This document shows positions 44,441-54,725 of a stretch of DNA of 64,000 nucleotides, piece by piece. The stretch is from the NCBI GenBank assembly GCA_036365455.1, contig JAWQUS010000020.1, positions 20,097,001 through 20,161,000 of the forward strand, in the 5' to 3' direction. A program made the position numbers and the translations under genes. The DNA comes from Macrosoma leucophasiata. Taxonomy: Eukaryota > Arthropoda > Insecta > Lepidoptera > Hedylidae. How positions within the stretch are numbered: position 1 is the first letter of the stretch; each line of letters begins with the position of its first letter. The notes under the pieces are model-generated. The model did not search any database and had not been told where the DNA came from. It saw only the letters and a list, made by a program, of their open reading frames with translations.

Positions 44441-46027
44441 AGAAACAAAAAAGACTGTAACAAATAACAAAACGTGAGTCTACTCAAACATGCCTCACGA
44501 TCTAATTTCAGATGATTTGGTAATCGATGCATAGAAAAATATCTTAGCTACAAGTTCAATCTCAGCGTGACATAATGTTGAGTGGTGACCTAGCGCTATT
44601 GTAATATGTCGAGCGGGCACTGGCCGGGGTAACCGTGCCAAGGACCCGGCCGGGCCACGGTTATTGATCCCTGGATTATGATGAGCGATCCGGACGACAT
44701 CATGACTTATTGTGACATTCAAAATGGTCCCGCAGATGATTGGCAATTTGCCTGCAACTCAGAAGTAATAGAGTCGCCTTTTTTGACTAAAATAATCAAG
44801 AAAGTTAATATCATAATATTATTGTGACAGGATATTCATTGTTGTTGATATTTGCAGCAGAACTTAATTATGAGAGATTGCGACATCTATCGGTTGCTAA
44901 AGAATAATATTATTATTTTGTTTGGCTAATTGGTAAAGTACATTAACTTAACAGATTAGCAATGCACCTGTATTGAGGTTTTTAGTTTTTGTTGGAACTG
45001 ATTTCCGTAACTGTCCAAAACCCAAGAGCATAATATAAATACGAGCAGGTAGACCATTGTTAATGTATGCTAAACATATAAAAATGCATGCACTGGTCTT
45101 ATTTTCCTCACACTTGTGGTTATTACTTATATTAAGTTTAACGAATTGTTTTGCTTACCGATGACTACAAAAACAAAACAACTCGCTGAAATGTAGGCAA
45201 GGACTAGCTTCGATTTTGCTATCAAACTAAAACTGCACAAGACTTTTATTTGATTTTTATGAATTTCAACATACATACCTACATCTTTGAGCTCCACTTC
45301 TCTTCCACTTATAGTTTTGTGTGCGGCTTCGAGTTCTGAACATAGGTATCAATGAAATGTCCTTAGATAGTTAAAATTAGCCGATCAATTCAGCAGCCCT
45401 CTAATAAGGGCAAAGATGTGAGGCGGGAAAATTGGCACAAGCCTCCGGAAGTAGGCAACTGGGCCAAGGATGAAGCACGAAATTGAACACCTTGCACATC
45501 GATGTTTCATACATTTGCAACGTACACGCGCTCATCTTTAACTTGTCATTATTTCATCCTATAAATGATCGTATAAAATAAAATGCAGAATAGGTGCATC
45601 AGTAGAATGTTAATTTCGAAAAATAAGTTGTTTTAGTAAAGGCATCATCTGGAAATGGGTAGACCGATTCTTTTTAAAATTTTCTTAATAATCTGAATAA
45701 CGTTTACAGGAAACAACATATGTATTTCCATTTGTTGTTTTCTGCCTAAAATATAGAAGATTTGGAAAAATCTGAGTGTTATTTTATAAGAACTATTAAC
45801 TAAGGAGATTCTTAAGTAGGTACCTAATTATCTAATTTTCTGAGTTCAAAACCAATTTATTTCAATTTAGATAAGAGAACGTCTACCGAATCAGCAAGAC
45901 ATTAAGTAGGTATATTCTAAAATTAAGATTTGAAATGAGAAACTTCTTACATAACAAGGCGTTTGAAGAAAACGATATGATTTCCACAAATGGATAAGTA
46001 TATGAAATTGAAATAACAAATAAAACA
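44441..46027. other. unassigned DNA with a GC-rich block
   Basis: 44600-44720 is GC-rich (GGACCCGGCCGGGCC). A minus frame across it (44495-44746) is open, but I recognise no family; a decayed LINE piece is one possibility. 45420-45490 contains GGGCCAAGGATG, also found in the array that follows. Confidence 0.3.
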
Positions 46028-47390
46028 GAGCGCTTAAAGAAATGACGAATAATTAAATGTAGTGTATCAAACGTCCTCGACCTTTTGAAAAGTTTAGCCT
46101 CACATGGTACCAGAGCAAATAAACAGAGGTCGAAATGAAAAGGCTGCAAACTCCGGGATGAGCGGAGCGGGTCATACTGGGAACGGGGCCAAGGATGCCT
46201 GCACATGATATTGATCCACGCAATAGGAGATTGCGTGGAATTCAATTGAGAAAAGAAAAAAGAATATATTTTGTGCCTATCGAAGTTTCAATGTTGGTTC
46301 AAAAGGGTTTTCAGATTTTAACATCGACTATTTTGAAAGTTTTCGTACGTACCTATGTACTCAGAAATAAAATGTATCCAAACTTCATAAAGGTTATTAT
46401 CTTTAAAAGGAGCATCTCAGATAATAAACAGCATTGAAAGGATATACTGACGCATGAATATTGTTATTTTTTTATATATCAAAGGATCAGACGGGCCACC
46501 TGATGGAAAGTAGTCACCGTCGCCTATGAACATTTGCAACACCAGGGGTGTCGCCAACGCGCTGCCAGCCCTGAAGGACTTTTTTGACGCCATTTTTGAA
46601 GAACCCCATATTGTAGCACCGAGGGAACACCTCAGAGGGAAGCTCATTCCACAATTTACACATTCTGGGCAAAAACGAACGTGAGAACCTATCAAACGTC
46701 CTAGACCTTTTGAATCATTTGGATTCTCGTGGTATCAGAGCGAATAAACAGAGGTGGAAACGAGAAGCCACCGGGATAAGCGGAGCGGGTCACGCCGGGA
46801 TTGGGGCCAAGGATACCTGCACCTGATATTGATCTGAGCAAAAAGCCACTTGTATCGCTCCGCTTAATAATAAATGACCTCCTTTCAATTGAGCAAAGAA
46901 AAGAGGATATGGTTTGCTTTGATTAGGTGTTGTGTGAGACAGTATCAATTTTCATTCAATTGGTTTTTCAGATTTAAGCATTGAATATGTTTAGAATTTT
47001 CGTTTCAAAATCATCTGTTAAGTGAAATATAAGCAGGAGCAGCTTCCAATCTCAGCTCTGTAAACAGTGGACTGAAAGTACCTATATAATGACGATTAGT
47101 AAAATGTATCAAACGTACTAGACCTTTTAGATAATTTCACATGGTACTGGATCAAATAAACATAGGTGGGGAGAGAGGGTTGCTTGCTCAGGAATGAGCG
47201 GAGAGCGGGTCACGCCGGGAACGGGGCCAAGGATGCCTGCACCTGATATTGATCCGCGCTATAAGGCAAATTGTATCACGCCTCCCAAAAATCTCCTTTC
47301 GATTGAAAAAAGAAAAAGAATATATTTTGTATCGAAGTTTCAATGCTGTTTTCACATTTAATCTCAGAGTGCGTTGTATAATTTTTTGTG
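46028..47390 (+). repeat. tandem array of ~410-bp units, interrupted by LINE-B
   Basis: Three direct copies start near 46028, 46690 and 47090. Each holds ATCAAACGT, then TGGTACCAGAGCAAATAAAC (or a variant), then a conserved GC-rich block GCGGAGCGGGTCAC, GGGGCCAAGGAT and CCTGCACCTGATATTGATC (46160-46210, 46780-46830, 47205-47255). An AT-rich stretch with GAAAAGAATATATTTTG follows. Distances of 616 and 428 between equivalent points become about equal after removing the LINE at 46478-46690. The third unit is incomplete. No coding recognised. The motif CACATGGTACCAGAG resembles a copia LTR end plus primer-binding site, but no LTR pair was found. Confidence 0.75.
46478..46690 (-). mobile_element. 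LINE-B 3' fragment inside the tandem array
   Basis: GACGGGCCACCTGATGGAAA, CACCGTCGCCTATGAACAT, GAGGGAACACCTCAGAGGGA and CATTCTGGGCAAAAACGAAC mirror 7600-7790. It is 5'-truncated and joined directly to unit 2 of the array. Confidence 0.75.
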
Positions 47391-47750
47391 TATGAGTATA
47401 CTATAATAAGACCACGTAGGACAAAACAAATATGCGTTATGACTTTATGACATCTTCAATATCTACATACCTATGTTTTAATTAAATTAAATTCTGGTGG
47501 ATCTAATTGGCAAGTGAGCGCTATACTTATGCTGCACTACGACTTAAATTTCAGCAAAGTATGCTTAGAACTGTCAAAACTCATACCTACTTCACTGAAT
47601 TGTGAATCTCAGCCTATGACATTTTGCCTCAATGCTTATGCCTTGAGAGAGAAAAGGGCTGTATTTTGAGTTTTTGAAGATCCTTTTCGTCCCAGCGGCC
47701 GTCGGTTATCTCTGTACCGCGCCCGCTGTTTAATATTAGAACAGTGTGTG
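47391..47750. other. unassigned DNA
   Basis: Nothing recognised. Confidence 0.3.
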
Positions 47751-47815
47751 TATCTTCACGCCAATTCCCTTACGGGGTATGCAAAGAGTGTGGAACGCCA
47801 AATATCCCGAATACT
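47751..47815 (-). mobile_element. LINE-C 3' tail fragment
   Basis: TATCTTCACGCCAATTCCCT, then GTATGCAAAGAGTGTGGAAC and CCAAATATCCCG, is the reverse complement of the LINE-C end. Confidence 0.6.
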
Positions 47816-47839
47816 TACCTCCCATACTTTTGTAATAAA

Positions 47840-48115
47840 GGTGGCAAACAAGCTTGCAGTTCACATAGATGTTATCGAAGTGGTGACTGCAGCCTATAGG
47901 CACCGACACAAAGACCAGAGGTCAAAATGCAGATCCGTTGCCAACTCTGAGGCCTTAGTCGTTTTGTCTCTGTGATAGTTATTACGGGACCATACATTAC
48001 TATCTTACCGGAACACGATACTCCTGAACACTACCATTTGGCGGCAGATATTTAAGGTAGGTGATGCGGAAGCCTACGCCCTCGAGCTCCTAAACTAAAC
48101 CTCTACCACTAGCTT
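47840..48115 (-). repeat. Rep-A copy, near full length
   Basis: GGTGGCAAACAAGCTTGCAG through GATGCGGAAGCCTACGCCCT to CCTCTACCACTAGC. Confidence 0.8.
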
Positions 48116-48147
48116 TTTCTACACATGAGAATAGTCATGTTATGTTT

Positions 48148-48440
48148 TTTTTTATGTAATGGAAATGGCAAACAAGCATGCAGTTCACATTGATGTTAAG
48201 TGATGACTACAGCCTACAAACACCGACACAATGACCAGAGGTCAAAATGCAGATGCGTTGCCACTCCACTCCTGACGCCTAAGGTGTTATGCCTCTGTGT
48301 CGGAACTTACAGGGCCGTACATTACCACCTGACCGGAACACGATAGTGCTAAACACTACCATTTAGCGGCAAGTATATTAGCTAATGCGGTGGTGCCTAC
48401 GCCCGCGAGCTCCGTCACTGGAGCTCTACGTACCAGTAAA
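48148..48440 (-). repeat. Rep-A copy, full length, reference copy
   Basis: Poly-T, then GGCAAACAAGCATGCAGTTC through TAATGCGGTGGTGCCTACGC to GGAGCTCTACGTACCAG. With no insertion, it proves that the two halves flanking LINE-A (10191 and 12874) were one repeat. Confidence 0.85.
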
Positions 48441-49942
48441 TGCTATGTAGCTCTGAATAAAAAAATACCAGATATCACAATTTAATATTCATATCATATG
48501 TTTTCATATTTTTATTTAGCACACATCACTGTTACGTGTGTGGTAAAATACTGACACCGAATAAGGGCAACAAGCAAAATAAACGCAGTTATTTCAAAGT
48601 CAAAACCGTAATATTACATTGTAAAATGCAGATATTGCAGCGTAGGGTGGCGCCCCCTATCGTTACGTATTGATCGCGCCTGCATCTAGGCATGTCTGTA
48701 CGGTCTGTACCACAACAACACTTCTGGGTTTTGGTGCAAAGTTCTATTACTTCACAAAAATATATTTTGTTTTTGTCCTTGTAACCAAGTTAGTATATTC
48801 TTCATTATCTACATAACGAAGATGAAGTATCAATAGATTCTAACTACAAAATTCGAATGCAATAAAAATACATTCTACGAATGATATCCCTGCAGTAGGT
48901 AAGCTTTTTCTTGTGTTGTATGGTGAGTTCGGTGCTATTGATACTTCAACGTAGATAAGAATATAAAAATCAATCCCTGGACTCGCTAAAACTCGAGAAC
49001 GGCTGGACCGACTTGGTTTCTGCTACAGCTGGACAGCTAGTCGTTTGTAATCATCTAGATTTGGGCTAGATTTTCAATTGCGTTTTGTTATTGTTATCCA
49101 TGAGCTCATGTTATCATACTGCCTAAGCGTCGATCGGTTTAGTTTTTGTATAGTGTTTGCTCTGTTCCAAACAGTGTGATGTTATATGTAGTGTGTGGTC
49201 TTTCTTATGTTTGTGAGTTTGACTATCTTTTAAAAAAAATACGCGTGTGTTTGTTTAAGAAACGAACATCTCAAAATTTTTATTCGGATTTGTTATATTA
49301 GCTTAAACAATTTTAGCAAAATCGTTCATCCCAAAATTTAAACTCTCACCAACAAGACGCTGCTAAAAAATCATACTATCTTGCCAATTTTTCCATATAT
49401 ATTTAGCATAGTTTTACGTCATGCTTTAACAATGTCATGTCAATGTAACAGGCGTGGTGAAGGGCCTCTTTAAATTTAGTGAACTAAATGATCCCTTAGT
49501 ACATTTAATACCTACTACCTCCCTATTAAAAAAAAATTTTGCAATTTAAAATGAGGGCTCTAATTTATAATTTTACCGAGACCTTTGGTTACATCGGTAA
49601 GTTTATCTTAGGTCTCAGTCATCAGGGCCTTAATTTCATTTTTGTCCCGGAGCACTTGGATACGTATCTACGCCTCAAGTGGTGTTGTCCGCTGTTCGCT
49701 CGTCGCATGATCCGCTCGCATCTCGCATCGACCAGTCGCAATCAATGTTGCCGCGCATGCGCTCCGGGTGCACCAACCCGCTCAATACCACGCAAGATTA
49801 CACGTCACCCCACGTCTGAGGTAAACGACATGCTAACGTTACGATAGGTCTAGAACGCCGGGTGCCGTCCCGGGGATTATGTAAGAAATGTAGTCGATCT
49901 TTTTGATACTTGCCGATACACAGTGCAATCATCCAACTGCTT
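48441..49942. other. unassigned DNA
   Basis: 48960-49050 carries a moth-repeat-like motif (CTCGAGAACGGCTGGACCGA). 49640-49860 is GC-rich; its frame 49539-49847 is open but resembles no family, and CTGAGGTAAAC at about 49815 could serve as a splice donor. Confidence 0.3.
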
Positions 49943-50090
49943 TTTAGGGTTCCTTCGTAGTCTGCAAGAAACCCTCATCGTTTCGCCATGTCTTGCCGTC
50001 TCTCAACATATAAATGTATTGAGAGACGAAATCCTACATTGTGCTTGACCCGACACGAACTTTGCCGGTTTTTTGATGGACATACAATCA
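49943..50090. repeat. Rep-F fragment, diverged
   Basis: TTAGGGTTCCTTCGTAG, CAAGAAACCCTCATCGTTTC and ACGAACTTTGCCGGTTTTTT are versions of the Rep-F ends at 51640 and 53490. A 10-bp snap-back (CGTCTCTCAA/TTGAGAGACG) lies at 49997-50028. Confidence 0.45.
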
Positions 50091-50166
50091 ACATTTTTTT
50101 AAGGCTAGGAATGGAAAATGGTCAACTTTGAAGCTAGCTGTTCCAAGTATTTTCTAATATTATTCA

Positions 50167-50195
50167 TAAGGTTGGGGAAAAAGTTTCGGAAAAAG
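50167..50195 (+). repeat. mariner terminal repeat remnant
   Basis: AAGGTTGGGGAAAAAGTTTC is nearly identical to the terminal repeats of the two mariners in this window, but the sequence diverges right after it. A solo end or a MITE derivative. Confidence 0.4.
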
Positions 50196-50200
50196 TTTTT

Positions 50201-51639
50201 ATTGCTTACTTAAAACTAGCATTGACGTGATTTTATTCAAATTATTTAAAAAAATAAAAGACCTCTAATTAATAGAAATAAACCAAATTTATAAACAAAT
50301 ATTCTTGATTCTGGGTTATCGTTGAAATTCTAAAGAAGTCACAGTAATATTGAAAATATCAGAATGTAAACATAGAATGAGAATATACTAAGCTTAATGT
50401 TTATATGCACGCTTTATGACGGCTGATATCAAGAAATCGCAATTCTAGATCTTATATGGCTCCTAAATGAATACGGAAAGAATAATAAGAGCATAAGTGT
50501 CGGAAGAAGAAAATAATAATTGATGGCGGTATACGGTATACAGTCGTATCTATTGATTAATAACCAGTGGAGTTACGTTTTACTATATTAGTGCTTTCCT
50601 GAAGTTGCAGATTGGCCCTATATGGTCCAAGAACAATAAGAATCCTGTTCCTAATCTGCATGTCTTTTTATTTATAACTTATGATTTTGAAAATCAGTTA
50701 CAGTAAACTAGACATCAGCTGACAATGGCAAAATGTTACTAAGGCAGTCGTTATGAGTGATTGAGCAACTGCAAAAAAATCAATTACTGATCTGCAATTT
50801 GCTCTCATTTGCTGTTACGCTGATACACATAATAACTTCATAAAACATACTCCGAACCCGGATTTCTAACGTTTACATGTTAAACATTATCCTATTTGCT
50901 ACTAACAGAATTTAATGTGGTAGTTAATAGATTAGAAATCAATTAGACTAATTCTTTAGTTTTGAATTATTGGTATTCGACGTGTAACTGGTTATTCACA
51001 TAAATGTGTGATGTGTGTGGTAACGACATGTAAATGGTTATTCACATAAATAATATTCTTCGCATAATTTATGTAAGTATCTAATACGCGACTTGTATTA
51101 TAAATAAATTTGTAATCGTTTTTTATCAATTTCTTGTTCATACTTTGTGAATGCTGCTCTTAATGGGAATTTAACTTTGTTCTGAACAAATCAGGTTCCA
51201 TTTAAAAGTTTGCCTCATTTATAATACAATTTACAAACTCGCCGAACTTGAAATTTTCGCCATTTAAGTCAGCCGTTGACACAACTTTCTAATTGTCCCG
51301 ACTCACTCAAAAATAACTTTGGTATCGGGTGCCCGGAAAATAATTTTATTAGAGCGCTGTGTGTATTTTCTTCTTTAAGGATTGGTTTGAAATAATTAGG
51401 CAGCAATGCGGCATACTGTGTTGCGAATCTAAATTACTTAAATCTCATTTAATTTCAACGTCGTTGTTAGAACGACAAGTTTTCCGAAAGAACTATCAGA
51501 ACCAATGGAGCAAAACTAAAACAATATGTTGAACAAATCAAATAATGTAAAATATTTATATTTTTCATCAAAACTCATGATGTCAGAAAATGGCGAAAGT
51601 TTCAAATAATAAAAATAAATCCGTTGTTTCTTAGGATTT
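50201..51639. other. unassigned AT-rich DNA
   Basis: No gene recognised. 50995-51055 contains two similar ~30-bp stretches around TGGTTATTCACATAAAT. Confidence 0.3.
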
Positions 51640-51682
51640 CGTACCTTAAAAAAAAAAAGGAACCCTTATAGGATCACTCGTG

Positions 51683-51717
<35 letters not shown>

Positions 51718-52192
51718 CACAGCCAATTTGCTCCGAAACTACTCGACCGATTGAGTTGAAATTTGATGAATATATGTAAATTAGTGACCCAAAGATGAAC
51801 ACGTCAAGTAAAATAATAGATTTCAAACAGGGGGGCCACTTTCGGGGGGTTAATCAGAAAATTAAAAAAAATAAACTGTGTCGTGTGACATACAAATGAA
51901 AGAGGTTGTTGACAGCATCTCAGATATATTTTTTTATAATTTTTGCATAAACATATTTGAAGTTATTTAAGAAAAACGACTAAAATTGACCATTCCCCCC
52001 CCCCCTCCTATCTCCGAAACTACTGAACTTAAAATTTTGAAAAAAATGTGGAAAATAGTTTTTTGCCTATAGATTACTGGAAAACCTATAAGAAGTTTGA
52101 GTATTCAAATTAAATCGAAAATTCTTAATAATATAACCCCCCCTGCCGGTACCACCGTAACCGCTATGTCCCTGCATTTTAAATCTGTAATA

Positions 52193-53414
52193 TTAGGTTG
52201 GGGAAAAAGTTTCTTCGCATTTTTTAAGATAATTCAAAACATTTTTAATATAGTTTATTTAAATTTAACTAAAGTATGTATGTACCATTTTGTTCGATAA
52301 CCTTTTGCCATCTTGTGGGTAGGGACATGATCCCATTGCTATAAAAATTTTGGGACGTCTCATCAAAATATCGCGAGAAGTGGATTTGGCAGTCCTCTCG
52401 TGATGTTAACCTAACATTGCATAAAGAATTGTGAAGAGACCGAAACAGGTGGAAATCTGAAGGTGCAAGGTCAGGACTATACGGCGGATGCATTAACACC
52501 TCCCAGCCAAACTCTCTTAATTTTTGCTGAATGGCTATAGTGATGATATGTGTGAGGTCTAGCGTTATCATGATGAAACACCACACCCCTTCTGTTGATC
52601 AATTCCGGCCGCTTTCTCTCAACTTCTTGCTTTAATCTCATCAGTTGTTCACAGTAGAGTTCAGAATCGATAGTCCTGCCTGGTGGTAATAGCTCACAAT
52701 GAATAATGCCCTTCCAATCCCACCACACACACAACATCACCTTATTGCGAGTTAACCCGGGTTTCGCCACAGTCTGTGAAGCCTGACCGGCCTTTGACCA
52801 CGACCTTTTTCGCACGTTCTTGTCGTACGTGATCCACTTTTCATCACCAGTTATCAGCTTCTTCAAAAATGATTCGGTTTCACTACGTCGTTATAAAGAA
52901 TCACAAATGAGTACACGGTTCATTAGGTTTCTTTCAGTGAGCTCGTGAGGTACCCAAATATCGAGCTTTTTTTTGTACCCAGCTTTTTTCAAATGCGCCA
53001 AAACTGTTTTGTGATCAATTCTCAGTTCTTCAGCTACGTCGTAACTACTAACTGCATCTTTGACATCAAAATTTCCGGATTAAAAAGGCTTAAACCAAAT
53101 TTGTTCTACTCTCACAGACACTGCACTAGGTCCATAAACATCGCAAATTTTTTACGCGGCTTGCGTTGCATTTTTACCTTTTTTATAGTAAAATTTTAAA
53201 ATGTATCGAATTTCTTCATTAGATTCACTCATCTTGACAGTACGAAAAACAAATGAAAATCACACATTTGCCTAATTTGAATTTGGAATTATGTTCTTTA
53301 AAATTTTAACTTTCAATGATACCAAAACCAGCCAGATACAAATACTACAGCCAAAGAGATTTTATTACAAGTTCATACATACTATAATGCGAAAAGACTT
53401 TTTCCCCAACCTAT
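52193..53414 (-). mobile_element. mariner transposon copy 1, inactive
   Basis: Ends TTAGGTTGGGGAAAAAGT and (inverted) ATAGGTTGGGGAAAAAGT, flanked by TA at 52191-52192 and 53415-53416, the target duplication of Tc1/mariner elements. Length is about 1222 bp, slightly short because of an internal deletion. It is inserted in Rep-F. Confidence 0.9.
52269..53232 (-). pseudogene. mariner transposase copy 1, broken
   Basis: The transposase cuts and pastes the element. From ATG 53230-53232 the frame has a stop after NATQAA. About 70-80 bp of the DNA-binding linker are missing relative to copy 2, near 53055. There is a TAA at about 52893 and a 7-bp insertion near 52545 that shifts the frame after NARPHT. 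The catalytic motifs remain: first Asp in GDEKWITYD, second in HHDNARPH, third in YSPDLAPSDFHLF, as in the D,D34D mariner class. The C-terminus ends at 52269. Confidence 0.9.
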
Positions 53415-53490
53415 TATTTTCGCAAATATTTATTTAAATTACAGAACCCTCACCACGCGAGTCGAACTCGCACTTGTCCGGTTTTTTTTA

Positions 53491-54174
53491 ATCTAAGTAG
53501 CATTTTTGAGTAATTCTTGACTCTATTTATATTAACAGAATTAAAGGTTATCTAAGATAATAATATTAATCCTATTTACCGCAGAACGCAGCTATAAAAT
53601 ACGGTGTCGCTACTCCACTCGCTTCAAGAAAGAATTCATCATTCTCATAAATATGAATACCGAGAAAGATCGTTAACTATACTTCGCACTATTTAATGTT
53701 GCTGCCTTTTTTTGTGTCTAAGCCAATTTCAAAACATGTAGAGCATCAGACAGCTCGCTCACTTTTTGTTTTTATATCAGCCCCGTTAGTATATTGATTA
53801 ACTTTCTCCCTCTTTCCACGGCCTGCTGATTAATTAGATAACTAGCGGCGTATTTGCCCTTATTAGTGGAGGTTTTTTATGTTTTAAGTAACAGTTATAA
53901 AATCATTCATTTAGATCATTTTAGATTCTATTCACAACACTACCTATAGCTATTGGTATTAATATACCAGAATATTTAGTATAGAAAAAAAAAAGTTATT
54001 TAATGATATTTTCTTGATTGATCGTGAAATTATAACTCTTCAAAGAATTTTCCCTCTCAACTGAATAGATAAGTCGTATTCATCGGATGAACAGAGAAAT
54101 GTTTCAACACTTTATGGAGTACAGTTGACATTTTATAATTATTGCTCGGGCAGATTTCTCTAGAACTGAAGGAC
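53491..54174. other. unassigned DNA
   Basis: Nothing recognised. Confidence 0.3.
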
Positions 54175-54440
54175 AAAAGGCACCACCGCATTAACTAATC
54201 TATCTACTACCAAATGGTAGTGTTCAGCACTATCGTATTCCGGTTAGATGGTATTGAATGGTCCTGTAATAACTATTGCAGATACATAATAACTTCAGTA
54301 TCAGGGATAGCGAAGCATCTGCATTTTGACCTCTGATTTTTTTGTAGATGTCTATAGATGCGTTTTTAGTAGATGGCTGCAGTCATCACTTGGCATCCAT
54401 ATGAACTGCATACTTGTTTGCTACCTTCTTTACATAAAGT
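54175..54440 (+). repeat. Rep-A copy lacking the head
   Basis: AAGGCACCACCGCATTAACT through GTGTTCAGCACTATCGTATT to ACTTGTTTGCTACCTTC and TACATAAAG. A duplication of the TAGATG region lies near 54345-54375. Confidence 0.75.
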
Positions 54441-54474
54441 AAACATATTTTGTAAAATGAATTATAATTTTATA

Positions 54475-54725
54475 TCATCTGTTGTGGATGGTTGATGGCG
54501 TCGGAATGTGACATCTTCACCACCCACCTGTCTTGGAGAATTCTTTCCGCCAGTGCTGTCAGGAATACCATTCCAACGGACGGTAGAAAATAAAACAACG
54601 CGGGTGGGCTGCAGTATCCAGCGACTAACTTACCGCCACTGCGATCGCTAATCCTCCTGTCGATCGTGGGGATTTTGACATTTTGTCCCCTAAGCACATC
54701 TTTGCAGTGGGTAACTTTGGAGAAG
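54475..54725 (-). repeat. Rep-E copy
   Basis: CCGCCACTGCGATCGCTAAT, GATCGTGGGGATTTTGACAT and ACGGACGGTAG resemble the plus-type copy at 28580-28730. The orientation is uncertain because the blocks read in the same direction. Confidence 0.4.

Larger units (their letters stand above)
51640..53490 (+). repeat. Rep-F, abundant moth-type repeat, split by a mariner
   Basis: The left part (51640-52192) starts GATTTCGTACCTTAAAAA, GGAACCCTTATAGGATCACT, then a (TCTG)n run at 51688-51718 and CGAAACTACTCGACCGATTG. The right part (53417-53490) ends AGAACCCTCACCACGCGAGT, CGAACTCGCACTTGTCCGG and poly-T. I recognise this as a common lepidopteran repeat. The mariner at 52193-53414 separates the parts. Confidence 0.6.

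Noticed and set aside
44495..44746. Minus frame over a GC-rich block, possible LINE piece
   Set aside because: No reverse transcriptase or endonuclease motif is visible; too weak to call.
46028..47390. LTR retrotransposon suggested by the primer-binding-site-like motif
   Set aside because: No LTR pair, polypurine tract or gag-pol sequence; kept only as a tandem repeat with an odd motif.
49539..49847. 102-codon plus frame in a GC-rich block
   Set aside because: Starts at a non-ATG codon in AT-rich DNA, and the translation is not similar to any family I know.
51998..52008. C-run, and likewise at 56050-56070, as possible quadruplex sites
   Set aside because: Simple homopolymer runs; no arrangement of separate G-tracts.
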